Source of the DNA: an uncultured Collinsella sp.
Lineage (GTDB): Bacteria > Actinomycetota > Coriobacteriia > Coriobacteriales > Coriobacteriaceae
NCBI GenBank assembly: GCA_934650095.1
Contig: CAKUFT010000049.1
Location: 1-7,519, forward strand
Direction of reading: 5' to 3'
DNA length: 7,519 bases
The translations under genes were made by a program, and so were the position numbers. Below the pieces are notes generated by a model. The model saw nothing but the letters and a program-made list of their open reading frames with translations. It did no database searches and was not told the origin of the DNA. Positions 6,045-7,519 of this stretch are shown here, piece by piece. Position 1 is the first letter of the stretch, and every line of letters begins with the position of its first letter.

Positions 6045-7010
6045 ATGGAGCGTGGGATCTTGACACAAGAATATCGGCATGAACCTGTCATGCTCGGCGA
6101 AGTGCTTGAGTCGCTGCAGCTAAAGAGCGGCTCCGTCGTCTGCGATTGCACCCTTGGCGGTGCCGGCCATTCGGTAAAGATGGCCGCGCAGGTGGGGGAG
6201 ACGGGCCTTTTGCTCGGCGTCGATCAGGACGACATGGCCCTCGAGGCCGCTGGCGCCCGTCTGGACCGCGAGGTTCCCGGCGTACCGCACCAGCTGCTGA
6301 AGGGCAACTTCGGCGACTTGGACGAGCTGCTTTGCTCGGCCGAGGTGCCCGGGGTCGATGGCTTCCTGTTTGACTTGGGCGTTTCGTCACCGCAACTCGA
6401 TATCCCTGGCAGGGGCTTTTCGTATAACGAGGACGCCCCATTGGACATGCGGATGGATCCGGGTAACAACACCTTAAACGCAGCTGAGGTCATCAACACC
6501 TATAACGAACACGACCTCGCCCGGATTCTACGCGTCTACGGCGAAGAGAAGTTCGCCTCGCAGATTGCGCGCGAGATCGTGCGCCGCCGCGAGCAAGAAC
6601 CGATCGAAACCACCGGCCAGTTTGTCGAGATCATCAAGGCTGGAATACCGGCTGCCGCTCGTCGGCATGGTGGTCATCCGGCCAAAAAGAGTTTCCAGGC
6701 CATTCGCATCGAGGTCAATCATGAGCTCGATGTGCTCGAACGAGGGCTTGACGCCGCCACCAGGTGGCTCAACCCGGACGGACGCATCTGCGTCATCTCG
6801 TATCACTCGCTCGAGGACCGTATCGTAAAGAACCACTTTAAGGAGATGAGCCAGGGGTGCACGTGTCCGCCGGAAATTCCGGTGTGCGTGTGCGGCAACG
6901 TGCCGATACTCAAGGTCATCACCCGCAAACCCTTGGTTGCCCAACCTGATGAGGTTGAGCGCAACCCTCGGGCGAGATCAGCCAAGATCCGCGTGGCGCA
7001 GCGCCTGTAG
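6045..7010 (+). CDS. rsmH: 16S rRNA (cytosine-1402-N4)-methyltransferase RsmH
   Basis: RsmH (MraW) uses S-adenosylmethionine to methylate N4 of C1402 in the 16S rRNA decoding centre and is nearly always next to mraZ. The 321-residue protein carries the SAM-binding loop DCTLGGAGHS (34-43), the following acidic strand end LLGVDQD (56-62), FDLGVSSPQLD (109-119), the family block KKSFQAIRIEVN (214-225), SYHSLEDRIVK (252-262), a CTC-CVC cysteine pair near 272-283 and the NPRARSAK tail. The start is uncertain: ATG 6045 has only distant AAGG sequences upstream, whereas TTG 6060 has GGAG (6047-6050) nine bases ahead and would begin at the conserved TQEYRH segment, giving 316 residues. It is cotranscribed with mraZ. 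Confidence 0.97.
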   Translation: MERGILTQEYRHEPVMLGEVLESLQLKSGSVVCDCTLGGAGHSVKMAAQVGETGLLLGVDQDDMALEAAGARLDREVPGVPHQLLKGNFGDLDELLCSAEVPGVDGFLFDLGVSSPQLDIPGRGFSYNEDAPLDMRMDPGNNTLNAAEVINTYNEHDLARILRVYGEEKFASQIAREIVRRREQEPIETTGQFVEIIKAGIPAAARRHGGHPAKKSFQAIRIEVNHELDVLERGLDAATRWLNPDGRICVISYHSLEDRIVKNHFKEMSQGCTCPPEIPVCVCGNVPILKVITRKPLVAQPDEVERNPRARSAKIRVAQRL

Positions 7011-7100
7011 GCGTGCCCGCGCGATATTGGACCTCCCGCTCGCACTATAAACGAAGCTTAAACACACTACCAACGTACTCGGGATGGGAGGCGGCATATC
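7011..7100 (+). other. 90-nt gap between rsmH and the ftsL-like gene
   Basis: This gap is long for the inside of a dcw operon. TATAAA (7046-7051) could be a -10 box, but TTGGAC (7027-7032) is only 13 bp upstream, too close for a normal promoter. The alternative ATATTG (7024-7029), 16 bp away, is weak. GGGAGG (7086-7091) is the ribosome binding site of the next gene. There is no terminator. Confidence 0.3.
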
Positions 7101-7519
7101 ATGGGCTATAACACCTCAAACGCAGCACTCGCCTATGATATGAACGCCATGCCCGCCTATCGTGAGGCACCGCAGGCTCCCGTTGCTCCCCGCGAGCAGC
7201 GCACGCCGCGCTTTGATGTCTACACGGGCGCGGGCCGTCAGGCAAACCAGGCGGTAAGCCCGGTTTTCATGAGCGTTCTTAAAACGTTTTGCATCATTGC
7301 GGCTATCTTCATGACGATCGGCGTCGCCCGCGTGGCGCTTGCCGGCGTTACGGCCCAGGCGCTCAACAGCAACGCCGAGCTTACCAACACGCTCGAAAAG
7401 GCGACCGATGAGAGCTCCGACCTGGAGGTCATGCATTCGGTCTATGGCGCCGACACGCGCATTCGCGACCTTGCGGGCGCTTATGGCATGGTGGAGCCCA
7501 GCGAGAGCGTTACACTTGA
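7101..7519 (+). CDS. FtsL-like cell division protein, 3' end missing
   Basis: The window contains 139 complete codons and no stop, so the gene runs past the right edge. The product is bitopic: a cytoplasmic N-terminal tail of about 55 residues, rich in Pro and Arg, one hydrophobic segment at about 57-83 (LKTFCIIAAIF and MTIGVARVALAG), then a polar extracytoplasmic helix with coiled-coil character (ALNSNAELTNTLEKATDES) and RIRDLAGAYGMVEP (120-133). This last segment matches the conserved membrane-distal block of FtsL/DivIC proteins. These proteins join FtsQ/DivIB and activate the FtsW-FtsI septal peptidoglycan synthase. FtsL sequences diverge strongly, so the call rests on position after rsmH, topology and this short motif. 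ATG 7101 has GGGAGG (7086-7091) nine bases upstream. A more generic septum-formation-initiator protein is the alternative. Confidence 0.8.
   Translation, partial: MGYNTSNAALAYDMNAMPAYREAPQAPVAPREQRTPRFDVYTGAGRQANQAVSPVFMSVLKTFCIIAAIFMTIGVARVALAGVTAQALNSNAELTNTLEKATDESSDLEVMHSVYGADTRIRDLAGAYGMVEPSESVTL

Noticed and set aside
7027..7051. A promoter for the ftsL-like gene
   Set aside because: TTGGAC and TATAAA are only 13 bp apart, too short for sigma-70 promoters; I mention it only as a weak possibility in the gap feature.

Overview
The window looks like chromosomal DNA from an actinobacterium of the class Coriobacteriia, most like Collinsella. This rests on the GC-rich coding sequence, the pyrG-xerD adjacency also seen in actinobacteria such as Mycobacterium (where a Nudix gene lies between them), the protein sequences, and the start of a Gram-positive-type dcw (division and cell wall) cluster. 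The genus is an inference from recall, not from a search. All seven genes are on the + strand. There are no insertion sequences, tRNAs, rRNAs or CRISPR repeats.

Layout: (1) a 266-nt upstream region with a TATAAT promoter and GGTGC-core inverted repeats; (2) a DUF1846-family protein of unknown function (267-1748), closed by a rho-independent terminator; (3) a stand-alone 112-residue winged-helix protein (2005-2343) behind a long leader, with its own GAAA-loop terminator; (4) pyrG, CTP synthase (2522-4183), whose short leader holds a perfect DnaA box inside a stem-loop; (5) xerD, tyrosine recombinase (GTG start at 4186, two bases after the pyrG stop), ended by an unusually long hairpin; (6) a 462-nt non-coding control region; (7) mraZ (5590-6024), rsmH (6045-7010) and the start of an FtsL-like division gene (7101 onward, cut by the window end).

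The genes are mostly core functions: CTP supply, chromosome dimer resolution, 16S rRNA methylation and septum formation. The most unusual part is the control region before mraZ. It holds a nearly perfect NrdR-box-like palindrome with a second, weaker copy 41 bp away, a LexA-like site between them, a G-run array that could be both MraZ binding sites and a G-quadruplex, a good sigma-70-type promoter, and two copies of the dyad GGGGyGGTTCCCC, one inside the promoter spacer and one just after the expected transcription start. With the DnaA box before pyrG, this suggests, as inference only, that nucleotide supply, replication state and DNA damage may be wired to division-gene expression here.
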